A stretch of DNA of 15,782 nt, taken from Verrucomicrobia bacterium SCGC AAA164-M04. GTDB taxonomy: Bacteria; Verrucomicrobiota; Verrucomicrobiae; Verrucomicrobiales; Akkermansiaceae. This document shows positions 7,737 through 15,363 of this stretch, piece by piece. The stretch lies in the NCBI GenBank assembly GCA_000383735.1, contig KB912121.1, positions 22,157 through 37,938 of the forward strand. The letters are read 5' to 3'. The stretch's first letter is position 1. Each line of letters starts with the position of its first letter. The translations under genes and the position numbers were made by a program. Below the pieces are notes generated by a model, which was not told where the DNA came from, did no database searches, and was given only the letters and a program-made list of their open reading frames with translations.

Positions 7737-8875
7737 CAGTATTTGCCGACCTTTCCGGCATCTACGGGCTGGACGAACTTCGCGATAGTCTGCTTGGCAT
7801 GTGCTTTTCCAGCCTGGGCATCGTAAGCTTCACCAGAACCCTCAAGCTTCATCGCGTAGCCAAAGTGAAGTTGATAGAGCTTTTTCCCATCGACCTCTGA
7901 TTTCAGAGAGAAGGCTGGGTGCTTTTGGTAGACTTCGACCCAAGCTTCCCGGACTTCTCTCCAATATTCTCCAGTTTTTTCCCAAGTCGTTTCAGCTGCC
8001 ATGAGTGAAGGCTCACTAATCCGCTCGTAGCGGTTCACACCTAATTCTTGACCAACGATTGAAACTTGTCCCCCCTCTCCCAGAGAAACCTTTTGATTCT
8101 GTTGGGTATGAACCCAACCGTTGGTGGTGATTGTCAATTCATGCACACCCTGCAGAATCTGGTAATCACTTCGAGCCGAGAACTCCCTTCGAGGCAGAGG
8201 CCGCCAACATGAATCACTCCGCCAGATTGAGATCCCACCACTGTGATCCCACTCACCAACCACCTCATAGCGCGGTGAGTCATCAACTTGGAAAACCGCC
8301 TGAGTCCACTTCCCTTTTACCTTACGAGGCTTCAATTTCGTATCCGCCCAAGTGGAATTTCCCCGAAAGGTTTTAAGTTCAGGGTCTTCATAGCTCCAAT
8401 CCTGACGCCAGTGTTTCATCACCATCGGACCCATTTCCTTCCCATCTTCATCTTTGAAATACATCACAAGAGTGTGCTGAAGACTGATGAACTGATCCTC
8501 GGAGGCAAGAACCTGAACATGCTCGGTGCCCCAAGAAAAATAAGGCTGGAGCGGCTTGTAGCCCTTCGAGAAACCCATGGTCTCAATAAAATCAAAGCTG
8601 ACTCGATAACTTCCTGCCAAGGCTAGGATTGCCCGACGATCCTTCTCGATTTTGGATCCTGCCTTCTTTTGAAGATTTTCCCAGTGTTCCGAAGGCTTCT
8701 CATCGAGCACAACGTCTTGGCCTCGACTCGTTCCGCCGCGAGGTTGCATCTTCTCAATGTCCGAGAAAGGCCAAGCAAAGACATGACCGCGAACAATCTT
8801 CTCCTCCGTTTTTTCAACTTCTTGAGCGTGGGAAAACAGAACAAAAATAGCGCTAAACAAAATCGACCGAGACAT
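7736..8875 (-). CDS. Secreted DUF6607-family protein of unknown function
   Basis: A 379-residue protein starting at ATG 8875, where MSRSILFSAIFVLFSHAQE makes a short signal peptide; the frame is open 14 codons further upstream, but that extension would bury the signal. After the signal comes a predicted beta-rich secreted domain with many aromatic residues. The segment DRRAILALAGSYRVSFDF (about residues 76-93), followed by QPYFSWGTEHVQV, FISLQHTLVM and KHWRQDWSYED, matches my memory of the DUF6607 family, found in Verrucomicrobiota and some Gammaproteobacteria. No catalytic motif can be named. It is probably periplasmic or outer-membrane associated. Its stop overlaps the start of a cytoplasmic kinase, an odd pairing. 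The family label is from recognition, not a search. Confidence 0.72.
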   Translation of the reverse strand: MSRSILFSAIFVLFSHAQEVEKTEEKIVRGHVFAWPFSDIEKMQPRGGTSRGQDVVLDEKPSEHWENLQKKAGSKIEKDRRAILALAGSYRVSFDFIETMGFSKGYKPLQPYFSWGTEHVQVLASEDQFISLQHTLVMYFKDEDGKEMGPMVMKHWRQDWSYEDPELKTFRGNSTWADTKLKPRKVKGKWTQAVFQVDDSPRYEVVGEWDHSGGISIWRSDSCWRPLPRREFSARSDYQILQGVHELTITTNGWVHTQQNQKVSLGEGGQVSIVGQELGVNRYERISEPSLMAAETTWEKTGEYWREVREAWVEVYQKHPAFSLKSEVDGKKLYQLHFGYAMKLEGSGEAYDAQAGKAHAKQTIAKFVQPVDAGKVGKY

Positions 8876-8980
8876 AGGAGTAACATTTATGAATTTCCCC
8901 AAAATGCAACAGACCAAAATCTCAATGATTTTAAAGTCTCCTCATTATTTAAGGATACTGGGAACGAATAACGAATCATC
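8876..8980 (-). promoter_or_regulatory. AT-rich gap upstream of the DUF6607-kinase-prmA run
   Basis: The 105 bases between the AEC transporter stop and the DUF6607 start are AT-rich and would be the natural place for the promoter of the downstream genes. TTGAGA and CATAAA-like elements are present on the - strand, but their spacing is not standard. No Shine-Dalgarno sequence is seen before the ATG, and no intrinsic terminator follows the transporter gene. Confidence 0.3.
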
Positions 8981-9955
8981 TCACTCAAAAACAAAACGAA
9001 TTCCCCAAGAAATCCATAAAGGCATTGTCACGAGGGCTACAATCGAAGTTACGATAACACCCTGCACGGCTACCCCCGGACTCCCACCATAGTGACGCGC
9101 CACAATGATCGGGCCCACCGCAGCCGGCATTGACGCCTGCACTAAAAGCACCTGCTTTAGCTCTGGAATCACTGGCAACCATTTTGCCGCCGCTAGGAAA
9201 ACAACAGGCATTATTACGATTCGTACTAAAAGCGATCCAGTCGCCACCTTTTTGGAAATTCGCTCTTTTCCAATCAAATCATACATCATCGCTCCGATCA
9301 GAACGAGTCCCATCGGGAAAGCACAAACCCCAAGCCATGAGATCATCTGACGGACGCCAGCTCCTACAATTCCACCTCCTGATTCCTCAAGAAACTGCCA
9401 GCCCCCCGTAGAAGAGAGAACTACTCCCAATACAACCGAAACTGTCGGTCCGTTTATTAGTAGCTTGGGATTACCAAAAACCGACCCCGTCATGATCATG
9501 ATTCCGACCATCCATAATGCGATTTCAACACCGAGACTGTGTATAAAGAGGACCCCATAAACCTGCTCGTTCCCATTCATTGCCACGAACAGTGCTCCCA
9601 GTAGCGGGATCGCAATATAGCCATAATTTTGGGTTCCCACAGCCACACAAAAAGTCCTTCGCCCATTCCCAGGCTTCAATCCGAGCCCAAGCCCCATCAA
9701 ATAAGCGACCGCCATACCTAGAATCACTAGTCCAAATCCCAACCCCACGCCCCATGCCAAAACATCGAAGTGTCTGACCAACTCGTTACCCAAAGTTTTA
9801 TCCAAAATTAAACAAGGATAGAGACAATGAATTACCATCTTCAACATTCCCTTTTCCATTTCCGGAGTCACCACCTTGGCAGCCCTGAGAAACAACCCCA
9901 CTCCTACTAGGAGGTAAACTGGAAGGATCGCCTGCAAGATAACCGAAAAACTCAC
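8981..9955 (-). CDS. AEC-family (auxin efflux carrier-like) membrane transporter
   Basis: A 324-residue polytopic inner-membrane protein with about ten hydrophobic helices. It opens with SVILQAILPVYLLVGVGLFLRAA and contains the mid-protein GTQNYGYIAIPLLGALF segment, both typical of AEC permeases. This family moves small organic anions such as malate or auxin-like acids, and bacterial members are mostly uncharacterised. The start is GTG at 9955; the first downstream ATG would remove part of the first helix. It lies 91 bases after sulfatase B with no terminator between, so it may be the last gene of the sulfatase operon or have its own promoter. A role in exporting or importing an organic acid linked to polysaccharide breakdown is only a guess. 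Confidence 0.88.
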   Translation of the reverse strand: MSFSVILQAILPVYLLVGVGLFLRAAKVVTPEMEKGMLKMVIHCLYPCLILDKTLGNELVRHFDVLAWGVGLGFGLVILGMAVAYLMGLGLGLKPGNGRRTFCVAVGTQNYGYIAIPLLGALFVAMNGNEQVYGVLFIHSLGVEIALWMVGIMIMTGSVFGNPKLLINGPTVSVVLGVVLSSTGGWQFLEESGGGIVGAGVRQMISWLGVCAFPMGLVLIGAMMYDLIGKERISKKVATGSLLVRIVIMPVVFLAAAKWLPVIPELKQVLLVQASMPAAVGPIIVARHYGGSPGVAVQGVIVTSIVALVTMPLWISWGIRFVFE

Positions 9956-10046
9956 GCTCTTATTTGCATCGTTGCGGCTTAATCTGCAAGCAGTATGAGG
10001 AGAGCCTGGCTCGAGCAGTCACGTTAGGGCTCTTTCTTTCGTCTCT

Positions 10047-11801
10047 TCATTGCCGCGCCCTCTGCTTATTCGATTTGGCTTCTTCACGAGCTTTTTTACG
10101 CACTTCACGCTTTGCTTTTCTTTTCGCTTTGTCGTCCGGAGTTGGTTCATCGGTAACTCCCGGATCTTTCTTTAGCGCTTCCGGCACCGTCACCTTTTTC
10201 CCTTTGATTTCGAGTTGTTTCACGATGGCGATTTGTTTGTCGATTTGGCCGGGTTTAGCGGCGTTCCCTCCGGAAATGAACTCTCCAAAAGGACGGCCAA
10301 TGGCTTCTAGGTCCTGCTGCATGAGCTTGCGCATCTCTTTCATGCGAGTGGCCTGGGCTTTATTGTAAGCCACGTTCTTCATTTCCTTCGGATCCCTCTT
10401 CAGATGGTAGAGTTGATCTTCCTCAAAGAAACCGGGGCGATCAGCCCCTCTCACTCCGATACCAAGACGCCCAATGTAAGACATGGCTTTGGGGAGGTTT
10501 TGCGGCGTCGCTTTCTTGATGGCTGCGATCTGTTCTTTGGTGTGGCGAACAGCAATGTAGGACCAGTCTTTGGTGACCGTTGCCCGTGCGGCTCCCATTT
10601 CGAGATAAAGATGATCACGCCAATCATTGGCCTTTCCGTTTTCGAAAAGAGGAGCGAGGCTCTGCCCATCGATTTGGTAAGACTTCGGTTTCTCCGCTTT
10701 CCCCAGTTCGAAATATGTCGGGACGAGGTCGACATTCTGCACAAGCTCTTCACAGATCTTCCCTGCGGGGATACCTTTTGGCCAGCGCATGATCATGGGC
10801 ACCTGACAACTCCCGTGTGAAAAGACGGAGGCCTTGCCATCGCGACCATGATCGGGCGCGAAAATCACGAGCGTGTTGTCATCGATTCCGAGTTCCTCGA
10901 GCTTCCGGAAAATTGCCCCAAGCGAATCATCGATCCACGCTTCACCCGCGACATGGCTGTCAGGATCGAAACCTTTTCCCGTGATCGTTTTAAGAAGCTC
11001 TTTACGAGGTGTCATGACCTCGGGAAGACTTTGAACTTCCCCCTCTCCCGTAACGAGCGGATGGTCCATAGATTTTCGCCATGACCGATCCGGCCCGTGC
11101 AGCAGGGTGCTACAAAGATGAAGATAAAAGGGACCGTCCTTGTTCTCTTCAATAAACTCCAGAGCAGCCACCGTCGTCCACTCCGGGTTATGCTGGGAAT
11201 AGGGCGGAGGGGTATTACTCGGATAGACATTCTTAGCCCATGAAAACCCGAGTTCCTTGAGGTAGCGACGCATCCAGCGTTCGTTGTGTTCGAACTGAGC
11301 CGAGGTTTCAGGCCCGGGCCTCGCGTCTTTGGGAATGTTGATCCACTTGTCTTTCCCTTTGTAGAACTCCGGAAAATCCAAACTGGAAGTGAGGTGGTAT
11401 TTCCCAACAAACCCGGTGGTATAGCCGGCCTCACGGAGAACGTTTCCGACGTTCATCTTGTCCCGTTCCAGTGCGACATTGAAATTGGGAAGCCCCTGGT
11501 TCTCTTTGCCGCCGACCGCGTCGGCGTAGAGTTTACTATGCGAATTACCAGCGAAGCGACCGGTCAGAAAACTGTATCGGGACGGGGTGCAAACCGAGCT
11601 ACTGACGTAGGCACGGGTGAACTTCATCCCTTCCTCTGCCATGCGGTCCAGATTCGGCGTGTACGTATCGCCCCCGAATGCCGCGATGCTCGATGGGTTC
11701 TGATCATCAATCAGAAACATAATAATATTGGGGCGCTCTTCGTGAGCTGCGGTAGCAAGCATTGCCAACAAGAGGAGCAAAAATGTAAGATAAGTTTTCA
11801 T
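10047..11801 (-). CDS. Secreted sulfatase B (formylglycine-dependent, S1 family)
   Basis: A 584-residue type I sulfatase, a hydrolase that removes sulfate esters. A signal peptide is seen at MKTYLTFLLLLLAMLATAAHEE, with the mature chain near ERPNIIMFLIDDQ; D32 and D33 are calcium ligands. The maturation motif CTPSRYSFLTGR (C71) is canonical and should be converted to formylglycine. GKYHLT gives K134 and H136, and FAPDHG supplies D317 and H318. From about residue 515 the chain leaves the sulfatase fold and ends in a basic low-complexity tail from about 557. I start at ATG 11801 for the signal peptide; ATG 11846 overlaps the stop of the upstream sulfatase (ATGA) and would add 15 residues before the hydrophobic core. 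The layout resembles sulfohydrolase/choline-sulfatase-like members, but the substrate is unknown. Confidence 0.9.
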   Translation of the reverse strand: MKTYLTFLLLLLAMLATAAHEERPNIIMFLIDDQNPSSIAAFGGDTYTPNLDRMAEEGMKFTRAYVSSSVCTPSRYSFLTGRFAGNSHSKLYADAVGGKENQGLPNFNVALERDKMNVGNVLREAGYTTGFVGKYHLTSSLDFPEFYKGKDKWINIPKDARPGPETSAQFEHNERWMRRYLKELGFSWAKNVYPSNTPPPYSQHNPEWTTVAALEFIEENKDGPFYLHLCSTLLHGPDRSWRKSMDHPLVTGEGEVQSLPEVMTPRKELLKTITGKGFDPDSHVAGEAWIDDSLGAIFRKLEELGIDDNTLVIFAPDHGRDGKASVFSHGSCQVPMIMRWPKGIPAGKICEELVQNVDLVPTYFELGKAEKPKSYQIDGQSLAPLFENGKANDWRDHLYLEMGAARATVTKDWSYIAVRHTKEQIAAIKKATPQNLPKAMSYIGRLGIGVRGADRPGFFEEDQLYHLKRDPKEMKNVAYNKAQATRMKEMRKLMQQDLEAIGRPFGEFISGGNAAKPGQIDKQIAIVKQLEIKGKKVTVPEALKKDPGVTDEPTPDDKAKRKAKREVRKKAREEAKSNKQRARQ

Positions 11802-11842
11802 GGTGAGATTGATCAAGTGACATGCGATCCACGCCGGACGGG

Positions 11843-13276
11843 TCATTTAGAGCTTTCTGAAGATTGGCTGCTCTTCTTTGCTTTGCGCTCCTTCATGCGC
11901 TCAGCTTTCTTTTTTTCGCGGGCTGCCTTCTTCTCTTTGTTCGACATTTTTTTGGCGGGTGCACCACCATCGGAATTCCAGCGTTTGGCCTGCTTGCTGA
12001 CCGGATCGGCCATTTCGTCGAGCCATGCGTTGTATTTGGCGGTGAGTTCGGAAACGACTTTCGGGTGTTTTGCCGCGAGGTCTGTTGTTTCGCTGAGATC
12101 CTTTTTAAGATTGTAGAGCTCAATGCGCTTTTTCTCTGCAACAAGTTTCCAATTCCCGGAACGAATGGCCCACTTTCCTTTTTCACCCGCAGAGCTCCAA
12201 TAAAATTCGTCGTGGAGTTTCTCGGTTTCACCTTTGAGGGCGGGCAGAATACTTTTACCGTCCAGAGCTTTTCCCTTTGGCATGGGAAGGCCAGCGGCAT
12301 CGAGAGCGGTGGCAAATAGATCAATCGACCACATAGGGACTTCGCACGTTTTTCCACCTTTCACTTGAGCCGGCCAAGACACAATGAAGGGGACATGAAC
12401 CCCACCTTCGTAGTCCATCTGCTTGAAACCGCGAAGCGGGGCATTATTGGCGCTCATAGTCTTGGAACCGCCATTGTCTGTGAGAAAAATCAGAAGCGTG
12501 TTATCAAAGATGTTGTGTTTTTTCAGCGAGCTCACGATTTCCCCCACTCCCAGATCAAGATGTTTGATCATGGCCATAAGGGTGTCCCGTTTTTTGTTTC
12601 CGGTTACATTTTTTATATCTTTATCGGGAGCCTCCGGCGGAGAATGAACAGCGTTGTAAGCCACATAGAGAAAGAAAGGCTCCTCTTTATGACGATTGAT
12701 AAAGCCAACCGCTTCCTCGGTGATTCGAGTGGTAAGGTATCCTTCTTCTTTGATCGGCTTAAGCCCCCGATAAATAGGGTGGTCCATATCTGAATGATCA
12801 AAGTAAGGATGTGCTCCACGCCCCATGAATCCATAGAATTCATCAAAGCCTCGATTCATGGCATGGTATTCTTCAGTCAGTCCAAGATGCCACTTACCTA
12901 AGGCACCCGAGACGTAACCAGCTGGCTTGAGTCGCTGGGGAATAAACACCTCATCAAGCGGAACGCCCGAGCCACCTTCCCCCGCTGTATAAATTCCAAA
13001 TCGTTGTTGATAGCGGCCTGTCATGAGTCCGGCACGAGTCGTCGAACACACGTGTCCACTGGTATAGCCTTGAGTGCATATAACGGACGAATAAGCAAGA
13101 TCATCGATATTCGGGGTCCTAACCTCTGGCGGAGAATGCGGATTGTAGCTGACGTCGGCATATCCCTGGTCATCAGTAAGAATGATGACGATGTTCGGTT
13201 TGTCTTCCGCCGAAATAATGGAAGGTATTCCGAACAGGCTGAAGACTAGTGTATGTAGGATGTATCGAAATCTCAT
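11843..13276 (-). CDS. Secreted sulfatase A with atypical C-S-T-T-R maturation site
   Basis: A 477-residue S1-family sulfatase. The signal peptide is roughly residues 1-23 (MRFRYILHTLVFSLFGIPSI, cleaved near SAED). NIVIILTDDQGYAD supplies calcium ligands D35 and D36, GKWHLG gives K128 and H130, AVHSPP gives H211, and FLTDNGGS gives D267 and N268. The formylglycine site reads GHVCSTTRAGLMTGRY: cysteine C77 and arginine R81 are in place, but the residue two after the cysteine is threonine where proline or alanine is usual. About 35 residues after the fold are Lys/Arg-rich with a serine-rich end. The gene follows the FecR/LamG gene after 15 bases and is followed by sulfatase B with touching or overlapping ends. 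Substrate unknown; ester sulfates of algal or animal polysaccharides are likely. Confidence 0.9.
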   Translation of the reverse strand: MRFRYILHTLVFSLFGIPSIISAEDKPNIVIILTDDQGYADVSYNPHSPPEVRTPNIDDLAYSSVICTQGYTSGHVCSTTRAGLMTGRYQQRFGIYTAGEGGSGVPLDEVFIPQRLKPAGYVSGALGKWHLGLTEEYHAMNRGFDEFYGFMGRGAHPYFDHSDMDHPIYRGLKPIKEEGYLTTRITEEAVGFINRHKEEPFFLYVAYNAVHSPPEAPDKDIKNVTGNKKRDTLMAMIKHLDLGVGEIVSSLKKHNIFDNTLLIFLTDNGGSKTMSANNAPLRGFKQMDYEGGVHVPFIVSWPAQVKGGKTCEVPMWSIDLFATALDAAGLPMPKGKALDGKSILPALKGETEKLHDEFYWSSAGEKGKWAIRSGNWKLVAEKKRIELYNLKKDLSETTDLAAKHPKVVSELTAKYNAWLDEMADPVSKQAKRWNSDGGAPAKKMSNKEKKAAREKKKAERMKERKAKKSSQSSESSK

Positions 13277-13291
13277 GATTACTTTTGAAAT

Positions 13292-14836
13292 TTAGTTGGA
13301 TGGAGTGATGTTGAAAAGACGCTTGATCTGTTTGCTGGTCAGAGCGAATCCGAAGAATGCGAGTTCGTCGATTCGGCCGTGCCAGAATCCCGACCTCTGA
13401 TGTCGCTTCTCGACGTCGGGTTTTTTAGGGATTCCCCCGATGTTAAAAGGTTTGTGGGGTTTACCATGAAATCCATGTGAGGACTCCGAGGAAACGAGGA
13501 CTCCGTTTCGGTAGAGCCGCAATTCTTCATTCGATCTAACAACAGCTACATGCGTCCACTCTTCGAGTGGCAAGGGTGACGAATCTACGATCTGCAGGGA
13601 TTTCTCTCCACTGGCGAGGGTGAGCCCTAAATGTCCATGATCACCAACAAGCCCGAAGCAAAATGTTTCGTCGCCTGAGAGATTCTTGTCTGAGACGAGA
13701 ACAGCGTTCCTTGGCAAAGTCTTAGTACGAACCCAGGCCATTATGGTAAACTTGCTTGTCGGGAGAGTGAAGCCCGGAGAGATCTGCGCATAGCCTCCCC
13801 TTTTAGGTCCATCCAAACGAAGGGATGAGCCGATACGGCCCGGAGCGAATGGTTGGCGGCGCTTACCACCTTTCACGATCGAGGCCGGATTTCGAAGACC
13901 TTTAGCCGTGTCCTTCAAAATTTGCCCGTCGTCGATAATGGCCATGCGATAGTAGGCAAGCGGCAGGAGCTCACGAACTTTGCCACTGTAAGTTGGGTCC
14001 GGCTCATCGAGGTTTCTGAGGAATCGATGATCGTCTACCGAGATGCCGAGAGGAATAAACGTCGAGTGATTGATGCGGGTCGCTTGATTGGTGACCAGAC
14101 GGACCGGATCGATCGAAGGGTCTTCTTCCTTGGGTCGCACTTCCACTTCGCCCTTGAAAACATGGACCTCACTGCTCCGTTCACCCACGACCTCAATCGC
14201 GAATTCCGTGCCGAAATCAACCACTTTAGCATCCGGGGTCTCCACGGTGAAGCCGATTCCCTCTGGCGGAACATTCGCAGCAAGGCGCCCTTCGTTTAAG
14301 ATCATGAAAACTGGGCTATGAATTTCGAATGAAGCCGGTGCTTCGATGAGCACCTCAACACCCGACTCAAAGGTAATTTCAACAAGACCTTCGTCGAGTT
14401 GGTAGCTTCCGATTCGCACCGCGCTTCCATTCCGGAAGTCAGATGAGACACCAAACAGTTCGAGACTGGCGGCCACATTCCCGGTCAGGGAACCGACCAT
14501 TTCACCCGGTTTCATTTTGGAAGGCGTCCCCCACTGTGACCACAAAGCCACTCCGATCAACACCAATGCCGCGACCGCTGCTAATGGTTTCCATAGGCTA
14601 AAGGAGTTCGAAGCAACCTCGGATTCTTCTGGAGGCCTGGGCAAGTGTAACTCACCCAAGACACCGTGTTCCCAGGCAAGCATGGTGTGAATCTGACAGT
14701 ATTCGAGGTAGTATTTTTTTGCCTCAGGATGCTGGCGCATGATCTCCATGAACCAGCGGCTATGTTCTGGCGACAGCTCACCCTCCGTCAACTCCATAAG
14801 GAGAGACTCCAGTTTCTTTTTCTCGTCCTCCGTCAT
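13292..14836 (-). CDS. Membrane FecR-like anti-sigma protein fused to a LamG domain
   Basis: A 514-residue single-pass membrane protein. Residues 1-75 are an acidic-basic helical cytoplasmic segment (LMELTEGELSPEHSRWF, HPEAKKYYLEYCQIH) like the sigma-binding region of PVC-group FecR proteins. A single transmembrane helix follows at about 83-100 (KPLAAVAALVLIGVALW). The FecR-type beta domain covers about 145-240, including VVDFGTEFAIEV and VHVFKGEVEV. A LamG/concanavalin-like jellyroll occupies about 335-508, with FTIMAWVRT, EEWTHVAVV, LYRNGVLV and GRIDELAFF. Topology is N-terminus inside, FecR and LamG outside. The start ATG overlaps the sigma-factor stop (ATGA) and is preceded by GGAGGAA, the clearest ribosome binding site in the region. 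It probably holds the sigma factor until a ligand is sensed; the ligand is inferred to be a glycan. Confidence 0.88.
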   Translation of the reverse strand: MTEDEKKKLESLLMELTEGELSPEHSRWFMEIMRQHPEAKKYYLEYCQIHTMLAWEHGVLGELHLPRPPEESEVASNSFSLWKPLAAVAALVLIGVALWSQWGTPSKMKPGEMVGSLTGNVAASLELFGVSSDFRNGSAVRIGSYQLDEGLVEITFESGVEVLIEAPASFEIHSPVFMILNEGRLAANVPPEGIGFTVETPDAKVVDFGTEFAIEVVGERSSEVHVFKGEVEVRPKEEDPSIDPVRLVTNQATRINHSTFIPLGISVDDHRFLRNLDEPDPTYSGKVRELLPLAYYRMAIIDDGQILKDTAKGLRNPASIVKGGKRRQPFAPGRIGSSLRLDGPKRGGYAQISPGFTLPTSKFTIMAWVRTKTLPRNAVLVSDKNLSGDETFCFGLVGDHGHLGLTLASGEKSLQIVDSSPLPLEEWTHVAVVRSNEELRLYRNGVLVSSESSHGFHGKPHKPFNIGGIPKKPDVEKRHQRSGFWHGRIDELAFFGFALTSKQIKRLFNITPSN

Positions 14837-15363
14837 ACTGCTTCCTCCGGACGTTTGCGTTTGACGCACTCGATCAAAGCGGCGCGTGCTCTAAAAAGGG
14901 CCTGCTTGATCGAGTTTTCTGACTGCCCGCTTTGGGCAGCGATGGATTTCACAGTCGCGCCTTCGGTATATCGACGGCGGATAAGTTCCTGATACCGCTC
15001 GTTAAGTTTTTCGATACAGTCGCTCAGAAGCCGTTGTTTTTCTTCCTGTCGCTCGCAAAGCTCCTCCGCGTCTTCGGCAATCTCTTGCAAGAACCCATCG
15101 TCGAAAACAAGACGATCCCGGGTAAGCTTCTGCCGGTGTGCCATGACCTGAAAATAAGCAACTTTGAGCATCCAAGCACCGAAGTTGGAACCGAGCTCGA
15201 AGTCATGCGCCTTACGCCAGAGAACAGCATTGGTCTCCTGCATTACATCCTCCGCCTGAGTCCGGTTGCCAACAAGCGACAACACATAGGCGTAGAGCCG
15301 GCTCTGATGGCTAGTCAGAAGCTGAACAAATTCAAAGGATGACTCAGGTCGTTTTTCGGACAT
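14833..15363 (-). CDS. ECF-type RNA polymerase sigma factor (Rhodopirellula/Verrucomicrobium family)
   Basis: A 176-residue extracytoplasmic-function sigma-70 factor. Region 2 (about residues 10-75) binds core polymerase and the -10 element (YAYVLSLVGNRTQAEDVMQETNAVLW). Region 4 (about 115-170) carries the helix-turn-helix for the -35 element (LIRRRYTEGATVKSIAAQSGQSENSIKQALFRAR). The short length, the VMQETNAVLWRK stretch and the layout fit the PVC-specific family. It opens the leftward operon; a GAAG-like weak ribosome site precedes the ATG. The stop overlaps the start of the FecR/LamG gene, so the sigma factor and its presumed regulator are made together. It likely transcribes its own operon and perhaps other polysaccharide genes. 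Confidence 0.95.
   Translation of the reverse strand: MSEKRPESSFEFVQLLTSHQSRLYAYVLSLVGNRTQAEDVMQETNAVLWRKAHDFELGSNFGAWMLKVAYFQVMAHRQKLTRDRLVFDDGFLQEIAEDAEELCERQEEKQRLLSDCIEKLNERYQELIRRRYTEGATVKSIAAQSGQSENSIKQALFRARAALIECVKRKRPEEAV

Noticed and set aside
9986..10032. AGAGCC/GGCTCT pairing between sulfatase B and the transporter gene
   Set aside because: The loop is about 20 bases or more and no T-run follows, so it is not an intrinsic terminator.
9964..10368. A + strand open frame of 134 codons opposite the end of sulfatase B
   Set aside because: It is antisense to a gene with clear family motifs, has no recognisable domain, and is a shadow of the basic coding tail.
11802..11846. An earlier start for sulfatase B at 11846, overlapping the upstream stop as ATGA
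   Set aside because: It puts 15 extra residues before a well-formed signal peptide. It remains possible through translational coupling, but 11801 gives the more typical exported N-terminus.
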